The translations under genes were made by a program, and so were the position numbers. From an uncultured Lachnospiraceae bacterium (GTDB taxonomy: Bacteria; Bacillota; Clostridia; Lachnospirales; Lachnospiraceae), in contig CAJUTC010000011.1 in NCBI GenBank assembly GCA_910589195.1, positions 1 to 64,000 of the forward strand: DNA of 64,000 nt. The letters run 5' to 3'. Below are positions 17,976 through 27,569 of this stretch, in pieces (within the stretch, counting starts at the first letter, position 1; the number at the start of each line of letters is the position of its first letter). The notes below the pieces were generated by a model, which searched no databases, was not told the DNA's origin, and saw only the letters and a program-made list of their open reading frames with translations.

Positions 17976-20900
17976 TTATTCTATTTCTTGTTTTTTCTTC
18001 CGCATAGAAATGATTTTTAGCAGACATATGCTGCCTGAAGCGCCAAGGAACAGCAATGCCCATAAACCAGTTTTGCTGTGATCACCTGTTTTTGGCATCA
18101 TGCGGCCTATTAATGGCACTTGAGATTCCGGAAGGTAGACCCATTCGTTATTCTGGGAATCCCATACCTTCACATATGTTTTCGGGACGCCGCCCTCCCA
18201 AATGGTAATACGTTCCGGGCTGTTGGGAGCATTGGGATCCGGAAGGCTGTCCGGATCGTTTGCAGGTTCTGTCACCTCTTCCACAATGGGAGCCGGCGTT
18301 GGAACCGCATCTGGCGAAGGCGCCGTTGTCGGCGTAGGGGTTGAACCGCCGCCTCCGCCTCCGCCGCTTGGAAGGCTTGGTTTCGGTTGGCTCGGATCTG
18401 TGCTTGGCTCTTCCGGTTTGGGATCGTTTGGCTCTTCCGGTTTGGGATCGTTTGGCTCTTCTGGTTTTGGTTTGTCTGGCACATCAGGCTCTTCTGGTTC
18501 ATCTTCCCCCTGGCGATAGTACCGCAAAATAATGATTTCTTCTCCTTGCTCCGTTGCAGCCGCCCACTGCTTATTGGAAATGCACTCATATCCTGTATCC
18601 GCCTTACGGCCATATCCAACATTATAATACGTATAATTTTCTGCCTCTTGGCTGCCGTCTGGTGTATAAACCAGCTTTTCTTCCACATCAGCTTTTGTGT
18701 ACCTGCCATCTAACGGTGCAGATATATGTTCAATGTCTGTCCGCCCCTCAAATGTATAAACATATTCATCCGTATTTACAAGCGTACCGCCAAAGGCGGC
18801 GTCTGCCTGCCCCTCTAAAGGTTCCGATACGGTGCGGAAAGCGGCTGGAGCCATTTTGTCACCTTCCGGTATCCCTTCGGTTTCCAAATCCCCTTCTGTT
18901 TCCGGAATTGCGTTCGTTCCTGGCTTATCATCAAAATCTTCGGATAGATGCTCCTTATTCCGGAAGTAATATTCGTGGACAACATTATAGAAACCGTTCG
19001 TAACAACCGAATCTTCTAATTCCCGGTAATAACGTAGAATAATGATCTGATCCCCTTCTGGCGTTGCATAGGCTCCTCTCATTTTCGAATCCGGTTCGTA
19101 ATGCCACCCTTCGCCAGCATTCCCTTCGCCAGGATAAGGATCCGTATTTTCACTTTGCGTTACCTTGCCATAAACAGCAGTATCATACGTATAGGTATAA
19201 TAGGTTCCGTCAACGGAAAAATTAGTGGGATTCGTTTCCTTACCTACATCTTTTGCCTCATGCTTTTTAAACTTTTCTATATCGGTCAACTGCCCCACAT
19301 CAACCGATTCCATTACGCTGCTGCCTTCCCAATGGGAACCGTGTTTATCCCGCAGATAATACACATGGATCACCTTGTAAGAGCCTGTAATAATCTCAGG
19401 CGTATCATTCCGATAATACCGCAGGATAATAATTTGTGAACCATCTTCTGTATTAACCACAGAAGCCATCCCATCATCTGGCTGGTACTTATAATGGTGG
19501 CTGGCATCATCTCCATAACCCTCTGTCAGGATCCCGTTTTCATCCGGTTCTCTGGCGGCTCTGGCAGAAGATGCCCCCTTTGTAGAAGCCTCATCCGTAC
19601 CTGCCCCGTCAGAAAGCACTTCTTTTTTGACGGCAGCGCTGCCGTCAAAACCGGACGCTCCACTTGGAATTGGGCTCCTGTCAACCGCATTGCTGGAGGT
19701 TGCGTTTTCACCGTGGCTGCTGTAGGAATACGCCTGCCTGCCAAATTCCCTGCCTAGAAGCATTGCGCCGCCAGAACTTGCGTTCCTTTGCTTATTTCCA
19801 TTATTTTTTAATCTCACATTAGAAGGCGTGGCGTTGCTGGAGGTTGCGTTTTCTGGCCTGTTGCCAGTATTCTGCCCCTGCCCGCCGGAGGATGCCGCAT
19901 TGCTGGAGGTTGACGTCCTGCCGCCTGCGGCTGCCAAAGCAGCCTGTTTTTCTACTATGCCATATGCGTCCATATCCTCCATATAATTATATGTATGCCC
20001 ATTAAATACACGATATTTGGTAACTTCCCCAGAATCATGGACGACCCCATCCAGCTCCCCATACATTGTGCTGAGGGCGCTAGAGCCTTCATACGTATAA
20101 TGGTCGTCAGAATCCCTCAAATAGTACTCGTGGATCACCCGATACGCCCCCCTATTTCTGGTAAACGCGTTGGTAATCGTAACCGTAGGAACTGAGCCCT
20201 GGAACACCTGCACAGTACTGCTGTCGCTAAAGGTAATGGAAAAACCTGCATCCCCGTCATCAGACGCTTCTACCAGATACTTGCCAGGCTGAAGTACAAA
20301 CGTACCGTCGCTTTCCCCGGCATGAAGGGTTATGGTTTCTACAGGATTAATTTTCTTCCCGCCGTCCCATTCATAATTTCCATTTTCATCTGCCTTAAAA
20401 ATATTAAAATCGTAAGTCCTTCCGCCATCCTCACCCTTCGGCTTTTTAATGGTAAGGGTGCGCTCTCCCAGAACCTCTAAGTTAAAACCGGCGTTGGCTC
20501 CTGTAGTATTCTTCTCCTCCTCCTCTACCATCATCTCAAACGCCGCAGGGCTATTTTGATGGAGGGATTCTGTAATTTCATAGCTCCCTTCCTTAAGGCC
20601 GTTAAGCCTGACTCTCTGGCCTGCCTTAAGCATTACCGTAGTGTCAGCCTTATCTGTAATGGAGCCTGTGGCCACAGAATTCCCTGCCTCATCCGTAATG
20701 GTATAATCCGTAACTGTAACAATATTTTTGTCCTCATCCTTGAGCGTATAGTAATACGTTACATTCTCTGCGCCTTCGCTGTTATCCACTTCCTTGCTGA
20801 TTTCCATCCAGCCACGGCTGTCTATCGTTTTGGTACAAGGTTGTTCTGATTCACACAAAAAATCGTTTATCGTTTCGGTACACTCTGTCAATGTTATTTT

Positions 20901-22133
20901 AACCCATCTGATAGGCGCGTCACTCGACCTAATTTTCAAGTAAACTTTCCCAGGAAGCAGGGAATAATTGCTCCAATTTTTAGGGTACCCTACCTTTCCA
21001 TTAAATATGAAACCCTTTATTGTGGTAGGGGCTTGCACATAGCATCCTTTGATACATGCTACACATGGGGTTCCTCTATCCGGTCCGTCTTTATCATATG
21101 GAAAGTTGATCCTCAACTTGGCATATGTTACACTTTTAGGTATTGTATAAAACAGGCGATATACATCTACGTTTTTGCCAGTGCCGCTTTCTACTCTTTT
21201 AATGTTCTTTTCTACTGGTATTTCTATTGTCTGCGGTACGAGCACCTGATATCCTGTATTGTTGTCCCGGTACTCCGTTACTGTATACATACCCCGTGGC
21301 AAATGTTCCAATTTATAAGCTTCCCCTGCTTTTACCCGGATCGCCCTTTCATATACATTGCCATCCCTCTTAATCGTATAGTAGTACGCATCATTGCTTC
21401 CCAAGGTGCCTGGCGCTGTGATGGTTATAGCTCCATAATCCCCGTTAATATGTACGCTCCCGATCTTCCCCGCCTCAACATTTGCTATCCTGGGGCCTAC
21501 GGTAACAGCAAAGCCTTCCGGCGCTTTCAGCTCTTTTACGATATATTCGCCTCGTTTTAAGCCCTCCAGCAATTTTTCCCCGCCCGGTTCAATTTTACAA
21601 AGGCCGCTGTCATAGATTTCATCCCCGTTTGCAAAATCCCTGCCTGTCACCTGAAAGTAGGTAACTGTCTGAGCATCTTCCGGCCTTTTTACCCGGATCT
21701 TGCCGCCATCCTTGCTGATGCTAATTTTAGTGGCCTGTCCCGGTACTTGCATCTGACTTTCGCATTGAGTAGTTGTCATATTCCATTTTTCATTGCCAAC
21801 TTCTATTGGAATATCATCTGACAACTCCACTACTGTAATTTCGGTAGGGCCGTCAAATTCAACATACGCTTCGCCTTCTCCTGTAATAGTTACCGTTTTT
21901 TCTACTTTTTTGTACTCGCCGCCTGTTTGGGTAATCCCTTCTATCTGGAAGGTATACTCCTTATCCCTGGCAGCCTCAGGGCTGCTGTCTGCAAGCTTTT
22001 TTTGAATCATCATGCTGTAAGAAGAATGGGATTTTCCCTCCTTGGCAAACACCGCGGTTCCTACTGCCAGAACTGCCAGCAAAAGGAGAATAGCAGCGCC
22101 AAATGCTCGTTTCCGTTTCTTTCTAGCATCCAT
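17976..22133 (-). CDS. Multidomain LPXTG-type cell-wall-anchored surface protein
   Basis: The 1385-residue protein has a basic N-terminus and a signal segment (FGAAILLLLAVLAVGTAVFA), then repeated SpaA/Cna-B-like modules with E-box patterns (GEYIVKELKAPEGF, GMYTVTEYRDN, GSYEITESLH). Three MucBP-like repeats start near residues 661, 915 and 1046 with VIHxYYLRD and close with IIILRYYR. A serine-asparagine-alanine rich linker (NATSSNA type) spans about 735-815. A PKPEEPND proline-rich wall spacer precedes MPKTGD (about 1346), a membrane segment and a KKK tail, the layout of a sortase substrate. No sortase is nearby. The start at 22133 follows AAGGAG; an ATG 16 codons upstream is in frame but lacks a good site. 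It is likely an adhesin. Confidence 0.92.
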   Translation of the reverse strand: MDARKKRKRAFGAAILLLLAVLAVGTAVFAKEGKSHSSYSMMIQKKLADSSPEAARDKEYTFQIEGITQTGGEYKKVEKTVTITGEGEAYVEFDGPTEITVVELSDDIPIEVGNEKWNMTTTQCESQMQVPGQATKISISKDGGKIRVKRPEDAQTVTYFQVTGRDFANGDEIYDSGLCKIEPGGEKLLEGLKRGEYIVKELKAPEGFAVTVGPRIANVEAGKIGSVHINGDYGAITITAPGTLGSNDAYYYTIKRDGNVYERAIRVKAGEAYKLEHLPRGMYTVTEYRDNNTGYQVLVPQTIEIPVEKNIKRVESGTGKNVDVYRLFYTIPKSVTYAKLRINFPYDKDGPDRGTPCVACIKGCYVQAPTTIKGFIFNGKVGYPKNWSNYSLLPGKVYLKIRSSDAPIRWVKITLTECTETINDFLCESEQPCTKTIDSRGWMEISKEVDNSEGAENVTYYYTLKDEDKNIVTVTDYTITDEAGNSVATGSITDKADTTVMLKAGQRVRLNGLKEGSYEITESLHQNSPAAFEMMVEEEEKNTTGANAGFNLEVLGERTLTIKKPKGEDGGRTYDFNIFKADENGNYEWDGGKKINPVETITLHAGESDGTFVLQPGKYLVEASDDGDAGFSITFSDSSTVQVFQGSVPTVTITNAFTRNRGAYRVIHEYYLRDSDDHYTYEGSSALSTMYGELDGVVHDSGEVTKYRVFNGHTYNYMEDMDAYGIVEKQAALAAAGGRTSTSSNAASSGGQGQNTGNRPENATSSNATPSNVRLKNNGNKQRNASSGGAMLLGREFGRQAYSYSSHGENATSSNAVDRSPIPSGASGFDGSAAVKKEVLSDGAGTDEASTKGASSARAAREPDENGILTEGYGDDASHHYKYQPDDGMASVVNTEDGSQIIILRYYRNDTPEIITGSYKVIHVYYLRDKHGSHWEGSSVMESVDVGQLTDIEKFKKHEAKDVGKETNPTNFSVDGTYYTYTYDTAVYGKVTQSENTDPYPGEGNAGEGWHYEPDSKMRGAYATPEGDQIIILRYYRELEDSVVTNGFYNVVHEYYFRNKEHLSEDFDDKPGTNAIPETEGDLETEGIPEGDKMAPAAFRTVSEPLEGQADAAFGGTLVNTDEYVYTFEGRTDIEHISAPLDGRYTKADVEEKLVYTPDGSQEAENYTYYNVGYGRKADTGYECISNKQWAAATEQGEEIIILRYYRQGEDEPEEPDVPDKPKPEEPNDPKPEEPNDPKPEEPSTDPSQPKPSLPSGGGGGGGSTPTPTTAPSPDAVPTPAPIVEEVTEPANDPDSLPDPNAPNSPERITIWEGGVPKTYVKVWDSQNNEWVYLPESQVPLIGRMMPKTGDHSKTGLWALLFLGASGSICLLKIISMRKKKQEIE

Positions 22134-22286
22134 TCCCAAATTTCTCCTTCCTTTTCCATATTGGATTCCAGAATCGTCCATTCAAGCCGTATCCGTTTTT
22201 CTATGCTATCCCTCGCATTCAAAACAGCAGGCAAGCCTGCTGATATAGTACGTATGGTTTTTCCTGATTCTGTAATTATTAGGAAT

Positions 22287-22316
22287 ATTATACTAAATTT
22301 GCCCCCCCATAGTCAA
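22287..22316 (-). promoter_or_regulatory. Surface protein promoter with G7 tract in the spacer
   Basis: Minus-strand TTGACT (22316-22311) and TATAAT (22292-22287) are 18 bases apart. The spacer contains seven consecutive G (plus-strand C at 22302-22308). Loss of one G would give the optimal 17-base spacing, so slippage could tune expression of the surface protein. That effect is inferred. Confidence 0.75.
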
Positions 22317-22447
22317 GGAGATAAGCTCCTTTTATCCTTACATCCGAATCCGGAAGCTGCCCGGTTCTCATACGTAAAACTGGAAACTCCTCCAAGCCTC
22401 AGCGCATATCATATTAAGAAGACTTCCCGCAAGCATCGAGTAAGGTT
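22317..22447. other. Divergent intergenic region between surface protein and FeoB-like genes
   Basis: AAGGAG and CTCCTT at 22315-22331 form a six-pair stem followed by TTTAT, which could be an operator or small hairpin. No convincing plus-strand promoter for the FeoB-like gene is visible, and its only ribosome binding site is a weak TAAGG two bases before the ATG. Confidence 0.35.
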
Positions 22448-24271
22448 ATGAAACAAAAAACAGTTACCATCACAGCCGTAACCAGCCAAGCTGCCGGATT
22501 TCCCCATGGTACAGCAGCATACCAGCCTTTTTCCCACCCCGTTTCCTACACTTATATGGAACAGCGCTATCAGGTGTTGCCTGCCAGTATCTTTCCATTA
22601 CCTGCCTTTTGCCCATGCCAGACCGATACGGATGTAATCCTGGTAGTCGCGAATGCCTTATATCTGGAGCAAGGTTTGCGTCTTCTGTCCCTGATTATCC
22701 GCCAAAGCCAGGAAGCTGGGAAAGCAATCCCCATTGTATTATGCGTCCAGGTCTGCCAAGAGCAAAAACGGCACGGAATCTCCATTGACTTTGACCTGTT
22801 AGAAGATGTGCTTCAGATCCCAGTGGTTCCCTACTTTCACCGCAAAACCGGTTTGGACGACATAAAAGCAGCCATAGCCTACGCCCGTAACCGGCGTTTC
22901 TCCTATGACTGCTTGGATTTTTCCCCATCAAGACTGGCTTTTGAAACGGCCCGCTGTGCAAAAAACTGCTACGGCCCCTTGGAACAAGCAGTCGACGCCA
23001 CCTTTTCCAAACCCGTTTTCGGAACCCTATTTCTGATCGCATGGTTTCTTTTTTTTCTATGGTTTACATTAACCGGAGCCACCCTCCTGTCCCAAACCCT
23101 TTTTGAATCACTGGTTCTAATCGAAGAAGCGCTATCTGACCGCCTTGCACCTGTTTGTTGGCCTTTGGATTTCTTGTTTAACGGCTTCCTTCCAGCCTTA
23201 ACCTGTATCATATCCATTATGCTGCCTTCCCTTGCGATCGCCTTTTTCCTATTCACCCTGCTAGATGAGGCAGGCTTCCTTCCCAGGATTTCGTTTTATG
23301 GAGATCGTCTGCTAAGACCATGGGGCGTCTGCGGAAGCCAATCCCTTGTTATGTCCAAAAGCGCCCACTGCCATATGGCAGGGATTTTAGAGAGCCGCCG
23401 GATTCAATCGCCCAGGGAGCGTTTAGCAGCCCTGCTAACTACCTGCCTGATTCCATGCAGCGGACGCATTCCAACCCTGCTTGCTATCGCTGCCTTGGCA
23501 GGAACCGTGGGCTTTTCCGCCGCTCCTTTGCCACCTGCCATTTATTTTGTCCCTTTCATTCCTGCGTGTTTTATGGCAGTGGTTTTTCTTTTGCCAGGCT
23601 TTTTAGCAGCCCTTTGTACCTCTTTCTTATTATCCCGTACCGCGTTAAAACAGCTTCCTTCCGCATTTGTATTGGAATTGCCGCAGCTTCACCGCCCCCG
23701 CCTGATAACCTCCGTAATTCCTTCCGCTTGGAATCATACTTGCCTTTTTATCGGTCGGGCTGGCGCATCCGCTCTCCTGGACGGATTTTTTATCTGGCTC
23801 CTGAGCCACACCTCTGTAAATGGAAGTACCCTTTTAGACCAGTGTATCCGGCTTCTGGAACCTGTAGGCTCTTTTCTTGGACTGGACGGCGTTATTGTAA
23901 CTGCTTTTCTGCTGGCAACCCCTGCCAACGAAATCACAATGCCTTTGATGATTTTAATCTACTTATCCCAGAACCATACGCTTAACGCGTCCGCGTCTGT
24001 CCCGGCTAACGCCATCGCCAATACTGCCGCCATTTTTTCAGTCCGCTCCATAGCGGAATTAAGCGACCTTCTTGCTTTACACGGCTGGAATTGGCACAGG
24101 GCCCTTTCTGTAGTCATTCTTACCTTGTTCCACTGGCCCTGCCTCCCTTCCCTGCAAATGATCCATCAGGAAACCAAAAGCTTAAAATGGACTGCCACCG
24201 CCTTCCTGCTCCCGTCCCTTCTTGGCATAAGTCTTTGCGCGTTGTTTCATGGCATCTTACTTCTCTTTTAA
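22448..24271 (+). CDS. FeoB-like membrane protein lacking GTPase motifs
   Basis: The C-terminal two thirds of this 607-residue protein look like a FeoB ferrous iron permease: many membrane segments, a Gate region with SPRERLAALLTTCLIPCSGRIP near residue 325, and the clostridial-type GLDGVIVTAFLLATPANEITMP segment near 480. The N-terminal 160 residues align in layout with the FeoB G domain (ILVVANALYLEQGLRL and GISIDFDLLEDVLQIPVVP correspond to conserved FeoB segments), but the P-loop GxxNxGKS, the DxPG and the NxxD motifs are absent. It therefore should not bind GTP like FeoB. Its stop overlaps the convergent TPM gene by four bases. Metal transport is plausible, not shown. Confidence 0.8.
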   Translation: MKQKTVTITAVTSQAAGFPHGTAAYQPFSHPVSYTYMEQRYQVLPASIFPLPAFCPCQTDTDVILVVANALYLEQGLRLLSLIIRQSQEAGKAIPIVLCVQVCQEQKRHGISIDFDLLEDVLQIPVVPYFHRKTGLDDIKAAIAYARNRRFSYDCLDFSPSRLAFETARCAKNCYGPLEQAVDATFSKPVFGTLFLIAWFLFFLWFTLTGATLLSQTLFESLVLIEEALSDRLAPVCWPLDFLFNGFLPALTCIISIMLPSLAIAFFLFTLLDEAGFLPRISFYGDRLLRPWGVCGSQSLVMSKSAHCHMAGILESRRIQSPRERLAALLTTCLIPCSGRIPTLLAIAALAGTVGFSAAPLPPAIYFVPFIPACFMAVVFLLPGFLAALCTSFLLSRTALKQLPSAFVLELPQLHRPRLITSVIPSAWNHTCLFIGRAGASALLDGFFIWLLSHTSVNGSTLLDQCIRLLEPVGSFLGLDGVIVTAFLLATPANEITMPLMILIYLSQNHTLNASASVPANAIANTAAIFSVRSIAELSDLLALHGWNWHRALSVVILTLFHWPCLPSLQMIHQETKSLKWTATAFLLPSLLGISLCALFHGILLLF

Positions 24272-25188
24272 AATTTTCTTCCGCCGCCTCCTGCCTGATG
24301 GCCTCCATAGCTATGGGTAGAACTGCGTCCGGAAAAAGAGCCGCCAGAATGCCCGCCACCGGTAGGCTGCCTGGGAATTACTATATGAGTAACCAGGGTA
24401 TTTACAAGCTGATCCGACGGATTATGAAACTGAAAACGGCAATCCGCCCGGTAAGCCAGTGAATCACCCTGGCTGCCCACATCCTTCATCCCATACTCTC
24501 CAACTATCTTCCAACATACGCCTGCCGCTGTCCCGGCGCTAACAGCAAAAGCAAATAAGGCCTCATACCACCGGATTGACCGGTATCTGCTGATAGCTCC
24601 GGTTTCCACATTATAATGATACTGATTTGACTGAATTCCTTTTTGAAAGTATTCGCCAGACATTTCGATCCCCGCTAACGCCGCATCCGCATACCTTTCC
24701 TTTGAAGCGGCATCATACACCTGATCTAAAATCCGTTCAATCCGCTGATCGGTTAAAACACGGATCATGGAACCATAGGTTCCCAGATAAAGCTCCCGGT
24801 TATCCATATCGATCAGCATAAGAATTCCGTTTTCATGATACGTCTGCTCAAACCCATGACTAAAGTAAAACTGATCCGCCACCTGCCGGGCACTTTGGCC
24901 ATCGGCATCGTCAACTGTTACCACTATCACCTCAGCCTTCATTTCCTTTTGCAGCCTTGCCGCCGTTTCTTCTAGTATTTTTATTTCTTCCTGGTCAAAC
25001 AGTCCTGCATAATCAAATACCCGTTCTGTTTCCTGGCTGTAATCTTCCCCTTCTTCCTCCGCGCCGTATGCCCAGATCCCGAAAATGCCGTAAGACCAAA
25101 AGCAGCAGAAAAAAAAGCATAGAAGCAGCCACAAAGGCCGAATCTGAACCGCCCGGGAAGCAGCTCCTCTTATCCTCGCATATCTCAT
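24268..25188 (-). CDS. TPM domain membrane protein (YdjH-like)
   Basis: The 306-residue protein has an N-terminal membrane segment (PLWLLLCFFFCCFW near residue 20), then a TPM domain starting at about 55 (RVFDYAGLFDQEEIKILEE) with the family's AEVIVVTVDD and GILMLIDMDNRELYLGT strands. A second hydrophobic helix (LFAFAVSAGTAAGVCW) follows, and the tail is glycine- and serine-rich (GGGHSGGSFSGRSS). The start at 25188 overlaps the stop of the preceding zinc-ribbon gene as ATGA, with GGAGGA upstream, so the two are translationally coupled. TPM proteins associate with membrane-stress and stomatin-like systems; in B. subtilis YdjH works with YdjG and YdjI. Confidence 0.85.
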   Translation of the reverse strand: MRYARIRGAASRAVQIRPLWLLLCFFFCCFWSYGIFGIWAYGAEEEGEDYSQETERVFDYAGLFDQEEIKILEETAARLQKEMKAEVIVVTVDDADGQSARQVADQFYFSHGFEQTYHENGILMLIDMDNRELYLGTYGSMIRVLTDQRIERILDQVYDAASKERYADAALAGIEMSGEYFQKGIQSNQYHYNVETGAISRYRSIRWYEALFAFAVSAGTAAGVCWKIVGEYGMKDVGSQGDSLAYRADCRFQFHNPSDQLVNTLVTHIVIPRQPTGGGHSGGSFSGRSSTHSYGGHQAGGGGRKF

Positions 25189-26216
25189 AACAAATATCCT
25201 CCAGCCAAAAGCAGCGCAAAAAGAGGCGTAAATACAAAAAGAAACAAAAGAAACAGCTTCTTCCCATCTACCGGAATTTCCCCGCATACTTTGCCAGTCT
25301 GCCCATTTAACGCAAAATAGTAAATTTTTCCGTCCTTCGGCCCTTTATAGGTAAGCGTCCATACAGGAAACAGACCGTAATGCCATACCGGCGTTTGAAT
25401 ATCGGTTTCCTGGTAGCGGACATTTAATCCAGAGTATCCTGCCGCGCTGCTTTTTAAACTGGCGGCGGCAAATTCCTTTACCTCATGTTCTATTTCCGGC
25501 CTAAGCTGCTCTCTTTCCATATCTCGCTTCTCTGCGAAAAATCCGGTAAGATATCCCATGTGAAATGGCTTTAGACCTTCTGTTTGAAAGGGAAGGACTC
25601 CGGAAGAAAGCTTTGCATTTGCTTTTTTTAAGGCATTCCGGGCCATATGGTTAATGTTCATCTGGCCGTCCCGGCTGATGCGGTAAATCTTTTTCTCCGT
25701 ATAGCGAAGATTTCCTGCATCCCACATCCGCAATTTTGTCCCCTCTGCCTCCATTTTTCCATCTACTGTGCAGCTATAAAGCCAATAGGGAAAATAAACC
25801 CCTGTCATAGAAGCAATCTGCTTTTCTGAATAAAAATCAGATGGCGTATACCGTTTGCGGCGGATCCATTGGGCAAAAATTTCTTCCGCCTGCTTCCGGC
25901 TAATGGAAAATGGAACCACATAATCCGGCTGATAACGGCCTTCAAGCCGTCCCTTTAATACCACCGGATTATGGCAGTAATAGCAAATTGAAGCTGCTGT
26001 GGTTTCATCTGTCACAATTTCCGCGCCACAGCTTGGACAGTTATATAGAACTGCCTGGGGTTCATTCGCGGCAGCGGCGTCTTGGGAATCCTGGGATTTC
26101 AGTTCCTGGAAATTGAAATCGGATAAGCAAAATTCGCATTCATACTTTTGTGTTTCTGGATTGAAAACCAATCCGCCGCCGCAGTTAGGGCACTTAAATG
26201 TAATCGTATCCATCAT
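25185..26216 (-). CDS. Zinc-ribbon membrane protein (YdjG-like)
   Basis: About 343 residues. Two zinc ribbons occur at the N-terminus (CPNCGG..CEFC and CPSCGAE..CYYC), followed by a 200-residue domain with YVVPFSISRKQAEEIF and GVYFPYWLYSC, and one or two C-terminal membrane segments (LFLLFLFVFTPLFALLLAGG). This order matches YdjG-type proteins. The ATG at 26216 overlaps the stop of the SPFH gene as ATGA; a second ATG directly follows at 26213 and may be the real start, since GAGG is better spaced for it. A longer frame begins at 26234. It is the second gene of a tightly coupled cluster. Confidence 0.82.
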   Translation of the reverse strand: MMDTITFKCPNCGGGLVFNPETQKYECEFCLSDFNFQELKSQDSQDAAAANEPQAVLYNCPSCGAEIVTDETTAASICYYCHNPVVLKGRLEGRYQPDYVVPFSISRKQAEEIFAQWIRRKRYTPSDFYSEKQIASMTGVYFPYWLYSCTVDGKMEAEGTKLRMWDAGNLRYTEKKIYRISRDGQMNINHMARNALKKANAKLSSGVLPFQTEGLKPFHMGYLTGFFAEKRDMEREQLRPEIEHEVKEFAAASLKSSAAGYSGLNVRYQETDIQTPVWHYGLFPVWTLTYKGPKDGKIYYFALNGQTGKVCGEIPVDGKKLFLLFLFVFTPLFALLLAGGYLL

Positions 26217-27493
26217 GTCCTCGGCTTCCCGCATTCACTGCAGAATTTTCCGGTATTAACCGTTCCGCATCCGCAAACCCAATTTGCGGAAGGTCGCGGG
26301 TTTCCACATTCACCACAGAATTTTCCGGTATTGACTGCTCCGCAGCTGCAAGTCCATCCAGCCGTCTGCTGGACGCCTGGCGTCTGGCCTGCTGTGGCAG
26401 CCTGCCCCCCATAAGAGCCATTCTGGCCTGGCACAGCGCCCTGACCCGGATATCCTCCGTTCCCTCCGGTATTGGAAGCCTGCCCCGGGATGGTTCCCTG
26501 GTTCATCTGCATCTGCTGCATATTGGCTGCGGAAGCCGCTCCCATAAAGCCGCCTCCGGCCTGCATTCCCATACCCATTCCCATAAATCCAGCCATGGCG
26601 CCGTTGGAATTGGAACCAGCGCTTCGTAATCCTTCTGCTATCGCTCCCTGTACGTAGCCCTCGCGGATCGAAGGATCGCTTAACATGGCGCCCTGATTGC
26701 GCAGGTTAATCAGCTTTTGGGACTCTTCATTATAAGATATGCTTGCCACTCCAACTGACTGTATTTCCATTCCGCGCATCTTGCGCCAGTCTTCATCCAG
26801 CACATCTGCCATGTATTTTCCGAGTTCCCGGCCTTTAGACGCAACATAAGAGATCCTGATCCCGTCTGCCGACATCTGGTTAATGGAGCTTTGAAGTGCT
26901 TCTAAAAACTCTGATAAATACTGTTCATTAATGGAATCAATCTCTACACGGCTTGCGTTTTTGGGAATCACTTCCGCGTAAAACAGCAAAGGATCCGTAA
27001 TTTTTATGGAATAGGTTCCATGTGCCCTTAAAAACAGCTCCGCATTATAAAAGTTATCAAAATAGTTAATCGGGTTTCTGGTTCCGAATTTCAGGCCTTT
27101 GATCTCCTGGAGATTTATGTAAAATACCCGCTGAAGGGTTGGCGTCATGCCGCCGTACCGGATCCGGTTAAACGACTCTTTTAATGAATCCCCAAATTGC
27201 CCGTTAAATAATGATGGCAAAGCAGAATTATTAACCGTATAATAGCCTTCCTCCGCAGTATAGTCCACGACTTTTCCGCCGTCTACCAGCATCATAAACT
27301 GGTTGGGATATACGTGGATGACAGAGCCATTTGACACAGTTCGATCCGTCCCCTTTACATTGGCGCCCCTTCTGGTTCTTACGCCCTCCGCAAATACAGT
27401 CTTGTCACTGATATCTCCCGGTTCAATCACCTCCAACCATTGATCTGCCAGCGCGCCGCCAACCGCCTTTGCCGCTGCTTTTATTATGCCCAT
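26213..27493 (-). CDS. SPFH domain protein with C-terminal zinc ribbons (YdjI-like)
   Basis: The 426-residue protein starts with an SPFH/virion-core-like domain of the YdjI family (LADQWLEVIEPGDISDKT, VIHVYPNQFMMLVDGGKVVD), without a membrane anchor. A methionine- and glycine-rich low-complexity stretch near residues 300-360 leads to two near-identical zinc ribbons (CSCGAVNTGKFCGECGNPRP and CGCGTVNTGKFCSECGKPRT), also visible as a DNA repeat near 26238-26335. In B. subtilis YdjI is a stomatin-like partner of PspA, recruited to the membrane with YdjG and YdjH; no pspA is present in this window. It is the first of the three overlapping genes. Confidence 0.88.
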   Translation of the reverse strand: MGIIKAAAKAVGGALADQWLEVIEPGDISDKTVFAEGVRTRRGANVKGTDRTVSNGSVIHVYPNQFMMLVDGGKVVDYTAEEGYYTVNNSALPSLFNGQFGDSLKESFNRIRYGGMTPTLQRVFYINLQEIKGLKFGTRNPINYFDNFYNAELFLRAHGTYSIKITDPLLFYAEVIPKNASRVEIDSINEQYLSEFLEALQSSINQMSADGIRISYVASKGRELGKYMADVLDEDWRKMRGMEIQSVGVASISYNEESQKLINLRNQGAMLSDPSIREGYVQGAIAEGLRSAGSNSNGAMAGFMGMGMGMQAGGGFMGAASAANMQQMQMNQGTIPGQASNTGGNGGYPGQGAVPGQNGSYGGQAATAGQTPGVQQTAGWTCSCGAVNTGKFCGECGNPRPSANWVCGCGTVNTGKFCSECGKPRT

Positions 27494-27569
27494 ATTTGAT
27501 TACCTCCTTCATTTTATTGCATTTATTTCCAATTTTTTGATACCTATTTTTGCGGACTTGTTTTCCGCC

